Source: JAVJPJ01 sp040217295
GTDB taxonomy: Bacteria > Pseudomonadota > Alphaproteobacteria > Rhodobacterales > Rhodobacteraceae
Assembly: GCA_964460185.1 (NCBI GenBank)
Contig: CAYWTM010000147.1
Location: 1-7,401, forward strand
Direction: 5' to 3'
DNA: 7,401 nt
A model generated the notes under the pieces. That model ran no database searches. It was given only the letters and a program-made list of their open reading frames with translations, and was not told the DNA's origin. This document shows positions 5,618 through 7,401 of this stretch, piece after piece; position 1 is the stretch's first letter; every line of letters starts with the position of its first letter. Position numbers and translations under genes: made by a program.

Positions 5618-6121
5618 TCAGCCGCGCAAGGCGCGCTCCAGCGTGTCTTTCAGCGCCACGCGTTCCGGCGGGGTCAGGAATGCCCCCAATTCCACCTCGC
5701 GCTCGCCGCCCTGCAGGGTCAGGTAGTTTGGCACCGGCCCGCCCGTGGCGTGCAGGATGGCGCGCACCCAATAGGGGTTGGCCTCCCAGTCGCGGGGGGG
5801 CTTGCGCGGCTCATGCCGTTCTATCCGCATGCGATCGTCCCAGATCAGCACCTCTTCATAGATATCATGATCGTGCCAGGATCGTTTCAGCGCGGTCCAG
5901 ATGGCCCAGATGGCGGCAAGGATGAACGGCAGCAGGGCCCAGAATACAGGGTTGCCCAGGATAGACAGAAGCGGGACAGAGATCAGCACCGAGGTCAGTC
6001 CGATGAACCAGACGAACCCTTGGGGCGTGAGCGATTTGTGCGGGGTCAGGCGCAGGTGCAGACGCGGGGTGCCTCCGGTTCGGGGCGATGCGTCGGGCGA
6101 GGTGATCGTTTGGCAAGGCAT
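5618..6121 (-). CDS. DUF2244 domain-containing inner-membrane protein
   Basis: A 167-residue protein of unknown function. The opening LRLTPHKSLTPQGFVWFIG (24-41) leads into a first membrane helix (about 36-55) and, after a short NP turn, a second (about 58-77), ending in LKRSWHDHDIYEEVLIWDDRM. The C-terminal half is soluble, with DWEANPYWVRAILH (111-124) and a late GAFLTPPERVALKDTLERAL helix (146-165). This pattern is DUF2244, a family widespread in alphaproteobacteria. The ATG at 6119-6121 is preferred because relatives start MPxx shortly before the LRLxPHRSL-type motif; an in-frame GTG at 6137-6139 would add six residues and overlap the stop codon of the upstream VOC gene as GTGA. Neither start has a clear Shine-Dalgarno, suggesting translation coupled to the VOC gene. 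Its place near ctaD might hint at a respiratory or membrane role, but that is weak inference. Confidence 0.85.
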   Translation of the reverse strand: MPCQTITSPDASPRTGGTPRLHLRLTPHKSLTPQGFVWFIGLTSVLISVPLLSILGNPVFWALLPFILAAIWAIWTALKRSWHDHDIYEEVLIWDDRMRIERHEPRKPPRDWEANPYWVRAILHATGGPVPNYLTLQGGEREVELGAFLTPPERVALKDTLERALRG

Positions 6122-6135
6122 GGCGGGGTGTGGGG

Positions 6136-6552
6136 TCACGCAATCTGTTGGTGGACTTCGATGACATTGCCCTCGGGGTCATGGAAGAACACCTGATGCC
6201 ATTGCTGGGAGAAGGTGGTGCCATAGTCCGAGTATGGGATCGCGTTGGCGTCGAGATGCGCGAGAAAGCCATGGATGTCGTCAGTACGAAAGGCGATATG
6301 GCCGCGATCGACCGGGTTGATCGTGTGGCCGTTCTTGAAGGCGACGTCGAGATTGCGTTCGGCCAGGTGCATCTGCATGTCGCCATCGGTGGCAAAGCGG
6401 ATCTTGCCGGAATACCCGCGATCTTCGGTCTCTTCCGTTCGAACGAAGGTTTCCGCCGGGATATCGTCCAGCCCCAGGACATCGGTGTAGAAATGGTGCA
6501 ACGCGTCGACGTCGCGGGAGACGACATTGATGTGGTGGAATTCCAGTTTCAT
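6136..6552 (-). CDS. VOC (glyoxalase/dioxygenase-fold) family protein
   Basis: A 138-residue metal-binding protein of the vicinal oxygen chelate fold. Two beta-alpha-beta-beta-beta modules are visible: residues 1-65, opening MKLEFHHINVVSRDVDALHHFY with DVLGL, and 80-138, opening RGHIAFRTDDIHGFLAHLD and ending VFFHDPEGNVIEVHQ. Candidate metal ligands are His7, His62 or Glu65, His85 and Glu132, in the usual places, so a metal-dependent enzyme is likely. The substrate cannot be read; VOC members include glyoxalase I, epimerases, dioxygenases and thiol transferases. The ATG at 6550-6552 is chosen because GGAAAG lies 8 nt upstream and homology begins with MKLEFHHINVV; an in-frame ATG at 6616-6618 would require translation through the terminator hairpin. 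It lies directly downstream of the ctaD terminator and directly upstream of the DUF2244 gene, probably as one transcript with the latter. Confidence 0.88.
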   Translation of the reverse strand: MKLEFHHINVVSRDVDALHHFYTDVLGLDDIPAETFVRTEETEDRGYSGKIRFATDGDMQMHLAERNLDVAFKNGHTINPVDRGHIAFRTDDIHGFLAHLDANAIPYSDYGTTFSQQWHQVFFHDPEGNVIEVHQQIA

Positions 6553-6578
6553 GGCCGTGTCTTTCCGGGTTGGGAATG

Positions 6579-6612
6579 AAAAGGGGCGCTGCAGGTCTTT
6601 CTGCAGCGCCCC
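6579..6612 (-). terminator. Strong rho-independent terminator after ctaD
   Basis: On the minus strand GGGGCGCTGCAG (6601-6612) and CTGCAGCGCCCC (6583-6594) form a perfect 12-bp GC-rich stem with a 6-nt loop, followed by TTTT (6579-6582) then CATT. It begins 27 bp after the ctaD stop codon and ends 26 bp before the VOC start codon. It should end the ctaD transcript and limit expression of the genes beyond. Confidence 0.9.
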
Positions 6613-6639
6613 TGTCATGTCGTGCCGTGGAGAGGCGCC

Positions 6640-7401
6640 TCAGTGGTGAGGCTGCTTGTCCCACATGTCGCGCGTCGGAAGCTCCTCGAAGGTATGTTCC
6701 GGCGGCGGGTTCGGCAGGGTCCATTCCAGCGTATCGGCATGCGGGCCCCAATAGGCGGGCTCGGTGACCTTCTTGCCGTAGCGCAGGGCCCAGAACACCA
6801 TCCCGATGAACAGCACGAAGGACGCAAACGAGATGAACGCACCAATCGACGAGACGTAGTTCCACAGCGCGAAGGCGTCGGGATAGTCGATGTAACGGCG
6901 CGGCATGCCCTGACGACCAAGGAAGTGCTGCGGGAAGAAGGTGATGTTGGTGCCGATGAAGAACATCCAGAAATGGATCTTGCCGATCATCTCGGGATAG
7001 GCGCGGCCCGACATCTTGGTGAACCAGTAGTAGACGGCTGCGAAGATGCCGAACACGGCCCCAAGGCTCATCACGTAGTGGAAATGGGCCACGACGTAGT
7101 ACGTGTCGTGATAGGCCCGGTCGACGCCTGCCTGCGACAAGATGATGCCGGTCACACCGCCAAGGGTGAACAGGAACACGAAACCGATGGCGAACAGCAT
7201 GGGCGTCTTGAACTCGATCGAGCCCTGCCACATCGTTGCGATCCACGAGAAGATCTTGATGCCCGTGGGCACCGCGATCACCATGGTCGCGACCATGAAA
7301 TAGGCCTGCTGCGTCAGGGTCATGCCCACGGTGTACATGTGGTGTGCCCAGACGACGAAGCCCAGGCCCCCGATGGCCACCAGCGCATAGACCATCGGCA
7401 G
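6640..7401 (-). CDS. ctaD: Cytochrome c oxidase subunit I (aa3 type), C-terminal part
   Basis: The 253 C-terminal residues of the catalytic, membrane-embedded subunit of the terminal oxidase that reduces oxygen to water and pumps protons. Key residues, in numbering of the visible part: the CuB ligands His20-His21 in WAHHMYTVG; the K-channel pair Thr46 and Lys49 in AVPTGIKIFSW; the Mg-site His98-Asp99 in AYHDTYYVVAHFHYV; and the heme a3 and heme a ligands His106 and His108. About six hydrophobic helices are present, ending before the soluble tail PPPEHTFEELPTRDMWDKQPHH. The K-channel lysine and the HH/HFH pattern identify an A-type, aa3 cytochrome c oxidase like that of Paracoccus and Rhodobacter, not a cbb3 or bd enzyme. 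The reading frame is open to the window edge, and the missing N-terminal half should follow at higher coordinates. The gene is followed by its own strong terminator. Confidence 0.97.
   Translation of the reverse strand: MPMVYALVAIGGLGFVVWAHHMYTVGMTLTQQAYFMVATMVIAVPTGIKIFSWIATMWQGSIEFKTPMLFAIGFVFLFTLGGVTGIILSQAGVDRAYHDTYYVVAHFHYVMSLGAVFGIFAAVYYWFTKMSGRAYPEMIGKIHFWMFFIGTNITFFPQHFLGRQGMPRRYIDYPDAFALWNYVSSIGAFISFASFVLFIGMVFWALRYGKKVTEPAYWGPHADTLEWTLPNPPPEHTFEELPTRDMWDKQPHH

Overview
The window looks like a chromosomal segment from a GC-rich alphaproteobacterium of the Rhodobacterales (Rhodobacteraceae/Roseobacter type). This rests on the protein sequences (aa3-type cytochrome oxidase subunit I, DUF2244 protein, CarA, divergent GatB/YqeY protein) and on a TTAAC-N5-GTTAA site of the kind bound by CtrA in this order. 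No tRNA, rRNA, CRISPR array, insertion sequence or phage gene is visible. Most of the window is ordinary core genome, and I do not see an obviously new multi-gene system. The most interesting parts are regulatory sites and one domain fusion.

Layout, left to right. Positions 1-90 (minus) hold the first 30 codons of a UbiH-type FAD monooxygenase. Next comes a HAD-family pyrimidine 5'-nucleotidase (145-813, minus). A 91-bp divergent spacer follows, with a recognisable promoter flanked by two perfect inverted repeats, and then a GntR/FCD regulator (905-1558, plus). Its 3' end overlaps, tail to tail, the end of a long minus-strand gene (1501-3573). That gene encodes a membrane family-2 glycosyltransferase with a degenerate MshEN (GspE N-terminal) domain in front. 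About 90 bp upstream of its start is a perfect CtrA-type palindrome. Beyond that lies carA (3719-4864, minus), the small subunit of carbamoyl-phosphate synthetase. It is divergent from a GatB/YqeY-domain protein gene (5030-5488, plus), and the 165-bp spacer holds candidate promoters for both directions and a long-range inverted repeat.

The right part is a minus-strand series: ctaD (3' part, 6640 to the window edge), a strong intrinsic terminator, a VOC/glyoxalase-fold protein (6136-6552) and a DUF2244 membrane protein (5618-6121). The last two are tightly packed and probably cotranscribed.

Functionally the genes are separate housekeeping units: quinone hydroxylation, nucleotide dephosphorylation, pyrimidine/arginine precursor synthesis and aerobic respiration. 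Set among them is a probable exopolysaccharide synthase whose domain content and upstream site suggest, by inference, control by c-di-GMP and CtrA. All stretches without a gene are shorter than 170 bases; what each holds is given in the features or in the rejected list.
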